DNA of 64,000 nucleotides from Trichoplax adhaerens (Eukaryota > Placozoa > Uniplacotomia > Trichoplacea > Trichoplacidae): assembly GCF_000150275.1 (NCBI RefSeq), contig NW_002060953.1, positions 288,561-352,560 of the forward strand, given 5' to 3'. Positions 29,701 to 41,500 of this stretch are shown in pieces (the stretch's first letter is position 1; each line of letters begins with the position of its first letter). The notes beneath the pieces are model-generated. The model made no database searches. It worked only from the letters and a program-made list of their open reading frames with translations, and had not been told where the DNA came from. Made by a program: the position numbers and the translations under genes.

Positions 29701-31317
29701 TCCATTCTTATCAATTCCATATTCATCGGCTGTTGTCATTTTATTGTACAGTACTGAGTAACACTTGCTTTATATTATCTAAAATTATTCTTAGATAGGA
29801 GTCTAATCAAGAATAACGCAACAATGTTATCGAATATATTCCACATTTCCAGTTTAAATATCGATTCGAGCCTTATGCATCCAATCCGAGTACGTCGCAA
29901 TGATGTCATTGTTGATTGGCTAGTCAATATGTTCAAACGGTTTGATGCTAATTATAATTATTACGAGCGGGATTAACTCTGTGATGAGCATGATTCGAGA
30001 ACTTACAATCATTTTAAAAAATCGATCAATGCCTAACAAAAGTCACAACCAAGATGATAGAGTAATAGACGGATAATTGAATGGAGCATAAAGTAAAATA
30101 GTCTCTCCCAAATTGAAGCTTCAAAGTCAATTCATGTACAGCTTGGAAAGTGGAGACGGTGAAAAAAAGGAAAGATACAATGATAACAAAATCTGTTATT
30201 TGCCTAACTGCAAAAAATACAAATGAACAGAAGTAGGGTGTATCAATCTTAGGTAGATAGATAGGAATGATTGTCTTGTATTTCAAGAAAAAGATGTGTA
30301 ACCTAAAGGGGAAATACGAGTATTACTGAATTGTCGTCAAATTCGTTATCAAGATGATCCTATTTGTCCTTTAGAAAGACAAGGTAGAAAGTGATGGAAA
30401 AGCAGCATAGTGACTCTATTACGAGTATTGATTGTACTCTATTTTAAGAAAGCTTGTCATCGACATGATCGTATCGATATTTTTGTAAACTCTCGTCATT
30501 TCTTCCTATTTTTTATAGTGTATACTGTATTATTTTCTCCCGATGTCAGCATAAAAACTAGGCCGAGATTGTAATAAAGTTATTGAAAAGTATTTCTATC
30601 TCTACTTGAAGCCATTCCATCATTGATGACATACTACCCCTGTCCATGACTAGAGTAAACTTTGTCCAACGAGTCTCGATTTATTGCAACCAATGGTTAA
30701 TCAATACGATTTGAAGTAGACTAGCGTAGGCCATCCTAAAGGCAATGTCAATGAAAGCTAAGATAGTAAAATCAATGTATGCGTATAAGAAAAAGCCCAT
30801 GCCAAGATGGCAGCCATAATGCAAATATGACATTGGTTAGCCATCATCATCACGTTAATGTCGGTGATTACGAGAGCCTTTGCACCCGATCAAAGGAGCA
30901 AGTTGATGCAAGAAGAATGCATGATCCAGTATTGAAAAGTTTGAGAAATGGATCAAGATGAAAAAATACAATGAGAATGAGAGTGTATCATATCGAATAG
31001 TTAGGATTGCAAAGCGATAAAATAGAAGGCTAATTAAGTTAACAGGAAAGAAGTCATGATGATGATCCAGAATCGACTAGACCTCAACTATCCACTCGTC
31101 CTAGTCTACCACTACTCGTTTGCCGCGATGATGATTACACAGCTATCGTAGTTTACCGTTATTTCTCGTCATCAACTTACTTCACACCATCATCCACTCG
31201 CTTGACAGTTCTCTTATAATTGCCAATATCCCAAAATGTACTTGCAGCATCTCGGATATTTTCTAAACTAGTATCGCGTCCTTTATTCGACGCGGCTTCC
31301 ATGTTATAATTCGGCAT
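23744..31317 (-). CDS. PACSIN: Syndapin/PACSIN: F-BAR and SH3 endocytic adaptor
   Basis: Five coding exons join in phase: 31317-31181, 25523-24849, 24649-24529, 24294-24143, 23981-23744 (1,323 nt, 440 aa, close to the usual length of about 440-490). Exon 1 carries the family signature FWDIGNYKRTVKRVDDG; exon 2 continues LCDDMLAMIRDRMELERAYA and covers most of the F-BAR domain. Exon 3 has a Trp-Pro-rich segment ending TRWPEFE. Exon 4 is a charged linker. Exon 5 is the C-terminal SH3 (ALYEYTRRESDELSF, GWIKG, VPANYVEAV). PACSINs bend membranes through F-BAR and recruit dynamin, synaptojanin and N-WASP through SH3 during endocytosis. No NPF (EH-domain-binding) motif is visible in the linker, unlike vertebrate PACSIN1/2. 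The start ATG follows an in-frame TGA; a second in-frame ATG lies 5 codons later. Intron 1 is 5.66 kb, much longer than the others. The gene is divergent with RPS10. Confidence 0.95.
25524..31180 (-). other. PACSIN intron 1 (5.66 kb)
   Basis: This interval lies between two in-phase PACSIN exons. It holds a diverged tandem repeat (26.17-26.7 kb) and several short open frames on both strands (28,713-28,925; 29,085-29,467; 30,026-30,286). I judge these frames non-coding: they have no domains and no splice partners. DNA from about 28.5 kb rightward is less AT-extreme than the 5-23 kb block. A nested gene or enhancer is possible but not shown. Confidence 0.75.
26170..26700. repeat. Degenerate tandem repeat in PACSIN intron 1
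   Basis: The block CCTAG(G/A)TC...TCATT(C)CCT...TTATT recurs near 26,175, 26,347 and 26,474, with further partial matches near 26,650 (GAATAGCCTCAGG). Spacing is about 130-170 bp and copies differ by many substitutions. A 115-codon open frame across it is a by-product of the repeat. Confidence 0.55.
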
Positions 31318-32857
31318 GTTGATTAGTCACACCCTACGCCACCTTGATTGCTCTACAACAACATTCAAAGGTAAATAATTTGTATGCGATTGGGGTAGCG
31401 CTCTTTAACTTAGTAGGTAGTTAGTTGCTGGCAAGTCTGATCGAGCTTGTACACTGTAAGGATCGAGTACCACCCTCGCCTTAGATCTAATCATGGTACT
31501 GCGAACAAGGATTACTAGAGATCATTACGTCTTGATTGCGCACCGGTTTAGCCGGTCATTTCATGGCGCTTTTTGGATTTTTGGGAGGGGGATTTTCCAT
31601 ATTAAACCTCTAACTGGGTAGAATAGACTACAATGGAAGAGACTAATGGAATGCAATCTACTTGCTGGCCTTCCTCTCCATTTTATAGTACACTACAAAA
31701 TCAATTTGCCAGCTCTTTTAGTCGATAGTCTAGTGTAATAGGATGCTTGTGGACTACTACCTGCTACTGTAGAAATAACGAGGCTGACTAGATTGATGGC
31801 TATCCTTTTGCTGGTCATTTTTACCCAAATGTGCAAGTGCTTTCCGACATACTGTAGCAGTTACGCCTGTTGATGATCGGATTCAAATCGTCCTCTAGAG
31901 AATCGATTGGGGTCAAAATCGAAACGTCAACAGCTACTACTAACGACTTGTAAGGGGAAATTAATACCTTTTTGCTATAGTCTGACATCGAGTTTAGTAT
32001 AGATTGGATGTAGACTGACTTTTGGTGCAAAATGGACTTGCAAGAGACGTAACCTATGCCAGCAAGTGATGACAAAATAACTCCATCGACAGTGCTCATT
32101 TCGTGAACAGGTCTACAGCATGTCCATTGCACAAAAGATCACACTGTACAGTTGGCCGAAGAGACCCTACACTACGCACAGTACGTAGTATACTGTTGGA
32201 AGGAATAAAACTTGCAAATCAGCTCCAAGTTTAAATGATCGCTTATGGAATCAAAATAGCTTGATCATGGCACTGAGTAAAGTGGTGCTCTCCTCAGCAC
32301 TCTTTCAAACAATACTGTACGAGCATGGACTTCTGAGACAAATAAAGTAGTTGTATGACAAGTCCCTGGTACGGGATGATTGATTGAGTTATTAGAAATG
32401 AAAATAAATCATGATCCTAATAGTATCGAGCGTCTTTCTCTGCTTCAAGTCAATTATTAGTGGCTATGACAGTGATTGTCCTAGTTCTTATCCCTGCTAT
32501 GGATTTCACTATCATGGGTTTCAAAACTTGAACTCTAAAAACCGTCGAAAAATCGAAAAGTAGTTCATGGAGATCCTTACTATAGAGGACTATCCGGCGG
32601 GTACGGTACAGTACGGTTCGGTACAGTTATAGTAGTACCGAGACCTAGAACGGTTCGGTTCGGTTCGGTTCGGTTCAGTACCCTTAAGGGTTTGCGGTGT
32701 ACAGTACTGTACAGTACTGTACACTGTACAGTGTACAGTGTGCACTGTCCAGCTGTCTGATTACAGTGTACAGTACTCTATTACACAGTGTACAGTGTAC
32801 CATAGTACTGTACTGCAAATGGTCCTGCATGGCTGTACACATGCGCATCAAAATTAA
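31318..32857. promoter_or_regulatory. Shared 5' region of the divergent PACSIN-RPS10 pair
   Basis: This 1.5 kb separates the PACSIN start codon (minus) from the inferred RPS10 start of transcription (plus). It is richer in GC than the left of the window and carries many GTAC-centred palindromes, for example near 31,442, 32,138-32,195 and 32,311, and a dense cluster at 32,601-32,816. A 103-codon minus frame at 31,821-32,132 has no recognisable domain and I leave it out as a gene. Confidence 0.5.
32601..32816. repeat. Cluster of GTAC palindromes with a CGGTT repeat
   Basis: Perfect palindromes built on GTAC (GTACAGTACTGTAC, GTACACTGTAC, GTGTACAGTGTACAG) recur over 200 bp. A pentanucleotide run, CGGTT x5, lies at 32,651-32,675 between them. 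The cluster ends about 40 bp before the inferred RPS10 transcription start. Similar clusters occur at 38.27-38.52 and 55.28-55.40 kb. Confidence 0.85.
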
Positions 32858-32894
32858 CTTCTCTCCCTTTTTACTCGTGGTGGAGAAGAAGACG
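32840..32894 (+). promoter_or_regulatory. RPS10 core promoter and 5'-TOP leader exon
   Basis: CATGCGCAT (32,840-32,848) is a palindromic NRF1-like site. About 10 bp later an unbroken pyrimidine tract starts with C at 32,858 (CTTCTCTCCCTTTTT), the signature of a terminal oligopyrimidine mRNA. The leader continues to GAAGAAGACG at 32,894, followed by a GTAAGT donor. The matching acceptor (GTTGTTAG) is at 33,392, so a non-coding exon and an intron of about 498 bp precede the ATG. TOP leaders are typical of ribosomal-protein genes and give translational control through TOR; here this is inferred from sequence only. Confidence 0.7.
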
Positions 32895-33402
32895 GTAAGT
32901 GAACATGGCTGCGATCAACAGCATAACTCGAATCGTGCTATAATGCTAACCATCCGTTGTCTTATTTGGATAATCAATGTAGAAAATAATAGTCTATTTA
33001 TCACTACAACTAGTATATCCATTTTGTATTCGTTCTTACTTGTGATCGTTGAGAAATGAAGGATTGTAATAGCGATAGGAAGGATAACTGACTGATTCCT
33101 GTGTCATTAGGATAGTCCATGTTACTTTTTGCCTTTGCCATTCTTAAATGCTCTTTATGTACGTGATATAGTACACTAATAGTCTTGCACAAGGAGCTGT
33201 GTTTCTTTAAGCTACTGTCTTAAATGCTTCTTGGAGTTATTCGACAATCTGTGCCGATTGCTCACAGCAATCGGTTGTTCTACTATCGATATTTCCTACA
33301 AGTAGACAGTGTCGATCGATCTCGGTTAGACCTATGAGTGGTCTATTACAAGGACAGTATGGTGATTAATTGACCTCATTTTGCGTTGTTAGACGGTCTA
33401 CC

Positions 33403-35176
33403 ATGTTGATCCCTAAGAAGAATTTGATCTTAGTTTACGAACGTTTGTTCAATGATGGCGTCATGGTCGCTAAAAAGGAGTTTAATGCCCCTAAACATCC
33501 TGAACTTGAAACTGTTCCTAACTTGCAAGTCATCAAAGCTTGTCAGGTAAGGTGATACGAATTAACGACGCAAATTGCAAAAGTGATCATGGACTTGCTA
33601 AATAAGTAAAGTTATTAAAGCTCATGAGTAGTAGTTAGATATAATGTACGTTCAGTGCGTGCAACGTATAGGCTTATAGACGAAAAAATTAAACCTAATT
33701 TGGAACCCATTTTAGCAGTAATATTGATCAAAGCACAATTGTCCTTTAATACTGTGAGCGTTTTTCTACAGTTTACTTTCTGTCTAATGAGGCTAACAGT
33801 TGAACAATGTCTCAATGTTACTTCCATCTAACGTTGAACATCTACAGTCTCTTTACAAGGATTCTTACTTATTCCATGGCAAGTCGAGTATTATTGATGC
33901 TTTGTAGTATGCAGTACATAGTGTAGCCATGTTTACCTTTGATCGATATGAAACTGCTAGATGGTGCAACAGAGTTACTATGCCGCGTCATTCGATAACC
34001 TGAATTTTTATTCAATCCTCTACAGTCATTAAAATCACGCGGCTATGTAAAAGAACAATTCGCTTGGAGACACTACTACTGGTCTTTAACCAACGAAGGG
34101 ATTGACTTTTTGCGCAATTACTTGCATTTGCCAGCTGAAATTGTACCTACTACATTGAAACGCCAGGCTAAACCTGAGCCACCTCGTCCTTCCAAAGGAT
34201 TCTATAGAGGTAAATTATCTTTCAAAGCATCGATTAGTGTACCAAGTCACCTTGCTTGTTAGGATCAATTCGATTAGACGAATATGATCCGCTAGTTCTT
34301 TGTAATAGTTCACTAAGGTAATCATGATGACTCTTTCCTGCTAATCTAGGTGACGATCGTCCTCGCCGTGATGACAGAGATAGATCAGATAGAGAAGGTT
34401 ATAGAAGAGGTAAACACTACACACTAGTAGGAAAGGATGATACACACGTGTATGCTACTACAATCACAGATTTTAACTTTCTACGTTGTGAAGCAGAATC
34501 ACTGCTCTTCAACCTCCATAATTTCTATAGACGACACAGGATAGAGTTGTCGCTCTTACGTTTGCTATAATGCAAGTCAACACTCTATCTTAGTAGACTG
34601 CTAATAAGCAGTCCATGATCTGGGTTAATTTTTTGCCTTGCAATAATAATCCCTGTAATACTCACCGCAGTGCCGATAATTACGTAGGCATTCGCGGTCC
34701 ATTTGCTAGGGACAGTATCCGTCTCCTTTCATGTATTCATTCTGATTTGTAGGATGTTGATGGTGAATGCATTTCGTACACGAAATTATTAAAAACCAAC
34801 TATTAAACAGTTGATCAACTTGCTACATTATATTACTGTCGTGTTTTACCGTATTCTTAGATGATACGTGTTGATCAATCCTTGGAACTTGCAAATACAT
34901 CTTTTATTATCGATTTAGACATCAGCTAATAGCGATTTATTACATTTTTTGATACAGATGGCGGTAAAAGAGTTGGAGCTGGTAGTAACTTTGAACCTCA
35001 ATTCGTAAGTTCCGAACATGCATTTTCGATACTACCATTATTTTAATATTGATATGTACGCGTATAATAGTTAATTTTGTATTAAACTTTGGCATTTATT
35101 CCTGCCCTTTTTTTTTTATAAACAGCGCGGTGGTGCTGGCTTTGGTCGCGGTCGTGGATTCGGTTCTTCCAGTTAG
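33403..35176 (+). CDS. RPS10: 40S ribosomal protein S10 (eS10)
   Basis: Five coding exons join in phase: 33403-33546, 34026-34209, 34350-34409, 34958-35004, 35126-35176 (486 nt, 161 aa, normal for eS10). Exon 1 reads [16 protein letters not shown] and continues ...VMVAKKEF; exon 2 has the winged-helix core [16 protein letters not shown] and [13 protein letters not shown]; exons 3-5 encode the disordered Arg/Gly tail ending [12 protein letters not shown]. eS10 sits on the 40S head near the mRNA entry. The ATG at 33,403 matches the family N-terminus; an upstream in-frame TTG is not needed. The gene has a TOP leader exon (see 32,840-32,894) and a candidate AATAAA at 35,244. It is divergent from PACSIN and convergent with ETFRF1. 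Confidence 0.97.
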
Positions 35177-36352
35177 AAAGAATTAAACAATGACTAACCG
35201 TAACTGTATTTCTACTAAGATCGGTTGTGTATAATACGCTGTTAATAAAAGGAACTTGAAATCGTAGATAGTTTTGGCTTGCGTTTATTATTTGCTGTTG
35301 TGTGATATGCGCGTATATTAGTAGCAATAAGTAAGATAAAATATCATTAGAGAATTGACGGAATTTAATTTGCATTCTACTTAAAAAGAGGCCAAATTTT
35401 CAATTTTTGATCATAGGTTTAAGATGATTTGGACCACATAATATTTTTATCTCGCATGACCGCTACGTGTGATTATAATTAATCAATAGTTATGAGTAGG
35501 AATCTTTTATAATGGGTAGCAATTATACTTTTCATTTTAAGGGCGATTTTTAGCGTCCATTTTGCACCGTAAAGAAGGAAAATTATTTGCATTTGAGATG
35601 TAAATGTAGTAAATAAGGAAAAATATTAATTTACAAATGTTCCATATCTTAAATCTGTACAAAGCATTCGTTATTCATCATCTACACGCGTACTGCACCG
35701 GTAATTAATTATATCTTTATAACATAAAGCTTCAAGATGGTAGCAATTAGTAGAGTGTTTGATCGTGAATATTGTATACTTGTGATCTTTTTAGCAACCA
35801 TACAGCATAGCAATCTATCAACGCGATCCCTTCAGACATCTTCTAATAACAGCGTTAACAGCCACGCTCGCCTATATTATCGTAAACTGGAATACAATCT
35901 CAATCAAAGCAGAATCAATAAGCGGCATAGGAATGTGTCCATGTCGAAATTTTGTAGTTAGGATAGCTCTATCGTAACATGTAGTTTCAAGATGAACAGA
36001 TAAAGGAAAATAACAGCATCTAACTACAGTACTCGTACATGTTGAGATTACAAATTAAGTAAAGAGTTGAAATTAAAACCCCTTTTAATCTTGTAGTTCA
36101 AGAAGCATCGTGAAGAACCCACTATGTAATAATTTCATTTTGCTATTTATTGGTGAACTTCGCTTGCAGGAAGAGTTCTCAATGGCATTGCCAAGCTTGC
36201 TATTACGCATTCCGATATCGCATTTGTAAGTATCTACATTATGATTATTATCTACTTGTACGAGTATTTATCCTCTTGCTCAAACGCGTCGAGACTCAAG
36301 ACTGCAGAGTATTCCATGGATCAATACTGCAACAACACCTGTTTCATATTTT
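35177..36352. other. Convergent intergenic region RPS10-ETFRF1
   Basis: This interval should contain both 3'UTRs. AATAAA at 35,244-35,249 suits RPS10 (plus). A minus-strand AATAAA (TTTATT near 36,145) may serve ETFRF1. Short plus frames at 35,737-35,961 and 36,150-36,365 have no recognisable product and are not called. Confidence 0.5.
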
Positions 36353-38204
36353 TTATGAGTCGTAATATCTTCGTTTCAAGGTGCGATATTTCTTCAGCAT
36401 ATACAATGCTTCAATTTCTTTGATTACAAATTTACCACGATCAATCATCTTATGAATGGTTTCAGGGTCTTTAACCTCACGATTTTTCATAAATGCCCGT
36501 CTTAAACGCTCGCGAAAGTAGTCGTAACCTGCAGGATAATCACGTCCCAGATAAAGCATCTGTAAAAAATAAATAAAAATCGGAATAATATAGAAAGTCT
36601 CTTTGAAGAGGAATAAAAGGTTCAATTATGGCGGATAGTCAAGCATTTACGTCCTAATTCAAGTGGATAAAATACCCAATGTACTCGAATGGACGTACCT
36701 CCATACGTAAGCCGTGCAATGGCATACTATACTCTTACTACATGCTATGAATACGAAATAGAATAGTAAATCGTGAAAACGTAGAGTAGTCAGATATTTA
36801 TGCTCAATTTTTTAATCGTGTAGAAATAGTCGATGTATTCGAACGTATTGAGGTCAATCGTAGCGTACGTACATGGCATACTATACTACGTTCTAGTACA
36901 GCAACTGCTTAAAGATATAAAATGAATGCCTGAAGCTACAAGTAGTCAATAATATTATGCTTTACTTCTAATCGCGGAGCAATACCTGATGCATTCGAAT
37001 ATACGCCTACGAGTATATAGGTATACTCTGCAATCGCATACTGTATTACATGCTATGAATACGAAATTAAAGGAATTGGTGTCTATAGTCAATGCTTCAA
37101 GCTGCAAGTAGTCAACAAATTATGTCTTACTTTCAATCGTGAAGAAATATCTGATGTATTAAAATATGCATATACGAGACTATACAATGACATACTGTAT
37201 TACATGCTACGAATGCGAAATCGAAGGAATGGTTGGCTATCGCTCAATGCTTAAAGCTACAAGTAGCCAACAATTTATGCCCTATTTGTTAAATCGTGGA
37301 GAATTATTTAATGCATTCGAACGTAACAGTGACATACTATCTATTTATTACATGTTAGTGCTACGAGTAGTCAACAATTTATGTCCTATATTTTCATCGT
37401 GAAGAAATACCTGATGCATCCGAACTTCCGAACGTAACAGTGACATACTATCTATTACATGTTAGTCAATACTTAAGTTAAGACTACGAGTGGTCCTAGT
37501 TTTTCGTCGTGAAGAAATACCTGATGCATTTGAACGTAAAAATGACATACTATCTATTCCATGTTAGTCAATGCTTAAGCTAAAGCTACGAGTAGTCCAT
37601 AATTTACGTCCTGTATTTTCATCGTGAAGAAATGCCTGATGCATTTGAACGTAAAAATGATATACTATCTATTGCATGCTAGTCAATGCTTAAGTTAAAG
37701 CTACGGGTAGTCAACAATTTATATCCCATATTTATATCGTAGTCAACAATTTATATCCTATATTTACATCGTAGTAGCAATTTATATCCTATATTTACAT
37801 CGTAGTCAACAATTTATATCCTATTTTTTCATCGTGAATAAATACCTGATGCATTCAAACATACATGTACATGAGTACACTATAGATTGATATACTGTAT
37901 TACATGTTGTAAATATGATATTAAAAGCTATTGATAGTAAAGACTTAAAGCTACGAGTAGTCACAATTTATGCTTTATTTTTGAAAGGTAGTGGAGAAAT
38001 ACCAAATGCATTCGAGGGTAAGTGTCCCCTCTATACTATAAGTACAGGTAAACTATACGATAACATAATATACTACATGTTATGAATTCAAAATTGCAGC
38101 TTTAAAATGCTTAGTACCCTTGTCAAGAAAGTAATAGCTTAAGATTATGTTGTTATCCATACTTGCTTATATAAATTTCTGACTAGAGTTCTTGTTTCAG
38201 CCAT
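36353..38204 (-). CDS. ETFRF1: Electron-transfer flavoprotein regulatory factor 1 (LYR-motif protein 5)
   Basis: Two coding exons join in phase 0: 38204-38163 (14 codons) and 36559-36353 (68 codons plus stop), giving 82 aa; the human protein is about 90. Exon 1 reads [14 protein letters not shown] and carries the LYR motif as LYK, the form I recall for this subfamily. Exon 2 reads [15 protein letters not shown], then [16 protein letters not shown] and a basic end (KRRYYDS). LYRM5/ETFRF1 is a small mitochondrial LYR protein that binds electron-transfer flavoprotein and lowers its activity by removing FAD. Exon 2 alone would have looked like a gene starting at its first Met; the short exon 1, after a GTATGG donor, supplies the motif. 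The 1.6-kb intron is mostly tandem repeat. The start lies 382 bp from that of DNAI7 on the opposite strand. Confidence 0.93.
36660..38010. repeat. Degenerate tandem repeat filling the ETFRF1 intron
   Basis: Copies share AAGCTACGAGTAGTCAACAA, TTTATGTCCTATATTTTCA, TCGTGAAGAAATACCTGATG, CATTCGAACGTA and a GACATACTATCTATTACATG block. The start block recurs near 37,102, 37,255, 37,359, 37,484, 37,586 and 37,699, so the period varies from about 103 to 153 bp by internal indels. Earlier copies (36.66-37.1 kb) are more diverged. A nested array is listed separately. Confidence 0.85.
37707..37834. repeat. Nested 31-32 bp tandem array within the larger repeat
   Basis: Four near-identical units of AGTCAACAATTTATATCCTA plus ATTTACATCGT run from 37,707. 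The third has AGTAG in place of AGTCAAC. They look like local amplification of one segment of the larger repeat and are much more alike than the large copies, so this expansion is younger. Confidence 0.8.
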
Positions 38205-38586
38205 CTTTGCTAACGGATTCAGATGGGCCAGTGCTTGACGGTCGCAAAGGTGCAGTACTACTGGAACAGGAGTCCAGGACTATACTAATAGCACCAGTCA
38301 ATACAGTACTGACCATAGACCCGAACCTTTCTCAGGTCCAACCTGATTGGGTACCCTCATGGTACAGTACTAACTTACTACAGTACTAGTCACGATGTAC
38401 GCTGTACAGTCAATAACGGGCTGATATAGTACTTAGTATGTCATACTGTACCATAGCTCAGACAAACTTAATGTGGCCAAAATAATTCCATACCGTACAC
38501 TGTACTGTACACTGTAGTGCGTGCACTGGCTAAGATAAATAACACTGCCTGGCGGTTACTTAGCAACAGTTGGAGAACGATGCAAA
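38205..38586. promoter_or_regulatory. Bidirectional promoter of ETFRF1 and DNAI7
   Basis: Only 382 bp separate the two start codons. It contains GTAC palindromes (AGTACTGACC, ACAGTACTAGT, CACTGTACTGTACACTG at about 38.30-38.52 kb) and an RFX-type X-box close to DNAI7. No TATA box is evident. A 65-codon plus frame over 38,192-38,389 has no homology I recognise and overlaps ETFRF1 exon 1 on the other strand, so it is not called. Confidence 0.8.
38555..38567 (+). promoter_or_regulatory. RFX X-box upstream of DNAI7
   Basis: GTTACTTAGCAAC is an imperfect inverted repeat (GTTACT, 1-bp spacer, AGCAAC) matching the X-box bound by RFX factors that drive ciliary genes. It ends about 20 bp before the inferred DNAI7 ATG, the usual position for X-boxes in cilium genes. 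Confidence 0.75.
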
Positions 38587-41500
38587 ATGGTGAGTGATCA
38601 AGTAGTCGACTTTGCAATGAACAAGATTGATTTATCATCCTTAATTTCATGCTATTTATCATTGCTATGTTCAGTCAAATTCATCATTATTTCAGTTCAG
38701 CTTTGATGGATTGGAAAAGTTGATAACCTTTGTTAGAATGGAGTAGAGATCGATTGAATAATCTCTTCCGTCTTGAGGAAGGATTGATAGATTAATTGCC
38801 CGTCGATAACATTGATCCATTGCTTAAGTAGGATAGAAATCAATAGAGTTTATAGTTATTCAGTCCTCTTAAATTGATTTCTAGATCGGTAAATCTACAT
38901 CGTATGCTCCCATAGTGTTGGTAATAACATTCATGATGGCATGACTATCATATGTTTCGCCTAGTTGAATAATATTCAATTCTTATTATAATCGATTCAT
39001 ACTGTCCTTGTATCATACTCATCTAAATGATGGTCAACAAGATACTCGGTTGATATCATGCATGAATTTTGAATCATCATTTATTTAATTGATAGCCTAG
39101 CTCAATTGGAAAAAGGGGCAAAGGCAAAGGTAAAGGCAAAGGCAAGAAAAAGCTATCTAAGAAAGAGCGAGAACGACTTCGTCAAGAGGAAGCCGAAAGG
39201 AGAGCAAGGGAAGAAGGTAAAATTTGTAATCATAACATCACCATCATCATCATCATCATAATATCCATCTAGCTATGCCATACACTGTATATAATATTGA
39301 AAAAGAATTGATGTATTTGCACTTACATTACAAAAGTACGCAAAATTGTAAAGTAATTTAAAAGCTTTAATCCGCAATTCTAAAATTTTTCCGACGTTAG
39401 TGACCGATATCGATAAATGGCTATGAATACTTGAGCAGTATTGTAGCAACTCCGATATTGATTTCTAGTAAAGAGAGCTTGTAAATCCCTCATCGATCAT
39501 GTAATAGTAACAGTTTTGCAACAACTATAATCTATCAATAGAGGAGTTACGCCTAAGATTAGAACAGGAACAAAAGGAAAGGGAAGAAAAAGAACGACAA
39601 GAACGTATTGAAAGACAACGCTTGGAAGAAATCGTAAGAAAATTAGTATTACATTAGCAAGATGTTTTTATAAATATATTCCAAAATTAAGTAAGCGTAG
39701 TAAAAATTATAAAACTGAGTAATAGTCATTTTGGAGTAGCTTTCATCCAATGAATAATTTAATATCGTATTCGTATATTAGGAACGAGCCCAACATGAAG
39801 CTGAAATATCGGAATTAAATTCTATCTTAAATGAGAATGAACGAGCACTAACAGAAGTTATCACAAAATGGAAACAACAAAAACAGGTAATCTACCAATA
39901 TCATCTTTGCAATTTACGAATTATACAGATGTAGACTACTTACCTTTTACTGCATGCCTTTTATGATTCTAATGCCTATTTTATTGCTTACTATTACAGT
40001 GGAATCGTTTCATGAGATGTGACGGCAGTCCGAATCCTTTCATTTCTTCCGAATTAAATACCTATATGAACCTATGGAGAGAAGATACCGCTATTAAATC
40101 CATTTCTGAGGTCCTAAACGAAATTACTGATGGTGTAAATGTAAGTATGAGATCTTTTTTAAAGACGCCAATTTAACTTTAATCCATTTCCGTCAATTGC
40201 GTAATATAGTAAATATACAAGTCTATCAATTATTTTTTTTCTAGCTTGTCGACGAATTAATTGAGGGTATGGATGAACTTTCGTTAAGTGAGGGTGATAA
40301 TTCTACGGAAGTAAAAGAAGAACGAAATCGACAAGTACTGACGATATTATTATGATCTTCTTTTATATCTTCTTGCAATAAAATTTTATTTTGTAAACTA
40401 CCTATCTAGGCATCTCTGCAATTACAACAGTTAGTTTCAGATAAACTAGATGAAACCACGATGTATCAGCTAGCGGTAGGATCATGTGTGATATTGCATA
40501 TAGATACTATGTCATATTATATAATATAAATTAGATTTTAACTTCCTGTCTATCACTCTTTTAGTTTGCACATGAGAATGCCGATCCTGACCAGCTTAAT
40601 TTTAAACAGTCTGAATCAAGCCATCAAGCTACTATATGTTTATGGGCAAATCTTAGCAAAAATCCCAGGTAACCCTTGTAAATTACGGTATATCGTAAAA
40701 TGCTCCTTTCAACAAGTTTGATGGACGGACTTCAAAAAGATTTAATTATCTGTGACAATGAATTACTTTGCAGAGTCAAAGCATTAGATTTCGAAGAACG
40801 ATCATTCTCTATCGAACTTCCAAGATTAATTCTATTAGCCAATATTGGTATTCGTGTAATGTATACAAAATTTGATTATTTATCGCCGAAGTGTCGAACA
40901 TTTAACCCTAAACCAAGACGAAAAATTGTGGTATTAATAATTAATTTTACAGCTATCTCAATGTCATGGTTCAATACAATAAATAGCATCTATGTTTATC
41001 TAGAAAAAAGGCGAAGATAAGGATGAAAGCAATGAGAATGGCAATGAAGCAGAAGGCCAGATTCAGGATGATGAAAAAAGTGGAACCAATAACGAGGTAA
41101 AGCAGTTCATAGCAATTTCTCTATTATTCTATAATGAAATACAAACTGCTACTTTCAAGTGGGTTCATCTAGCGTATTCTAAAGTAAACTATATTTACGT
41201 AATCCATAAATTGTACATGTATCATTTTGATCTGTTTATGTAGCTAACAGAAGTAGAAAAGAAATTACCTAATGAATCGGAAAACGTTTCCAGTAGCGTG
41301 CAAATCCCTGCATTAGGTTCATTTGCAATAGATTTACTTTAAAACATCATCTTTTATCGTAAATAAAACATATAATGCTAACAAGAGATGTTCAATTTTA
41401 TTAATATTAGATTTCGATCAACTAACTGAGTCTGTTGAGAATGCTGAAAATAATGAAAACGTAGATGGAGAACACAACAAAGATATAGTAGCAGATGACG

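Noticed and set aside
31821-32132. 103-codon minus frame between PACSIN and RPS10
   Set aside because: No domain, no upstream or downstream exon, and it sits in a divergent promoter region with palindromes.
32651-32675. CGGTT pentanucleotide run as a telomere-like repeat
   Set aside because: Only five units, not a TTAGGG-type motif, and located inside a gene-dense interval; it is a simple microsatellite.
32697-33059. 120-codon plus frame upstream of RPS10
   Set aside because: Its first third is translation of the GTAC palindrome cluster and it runs through the TOP leader and its splice donor.
38192-38389. 65-codon plus frame in the ETFRF1-DNAI7 promoter
   Set aside because: It overlaps ETFRF1 exon 1 on the opposite strand and has no homology I recognise.
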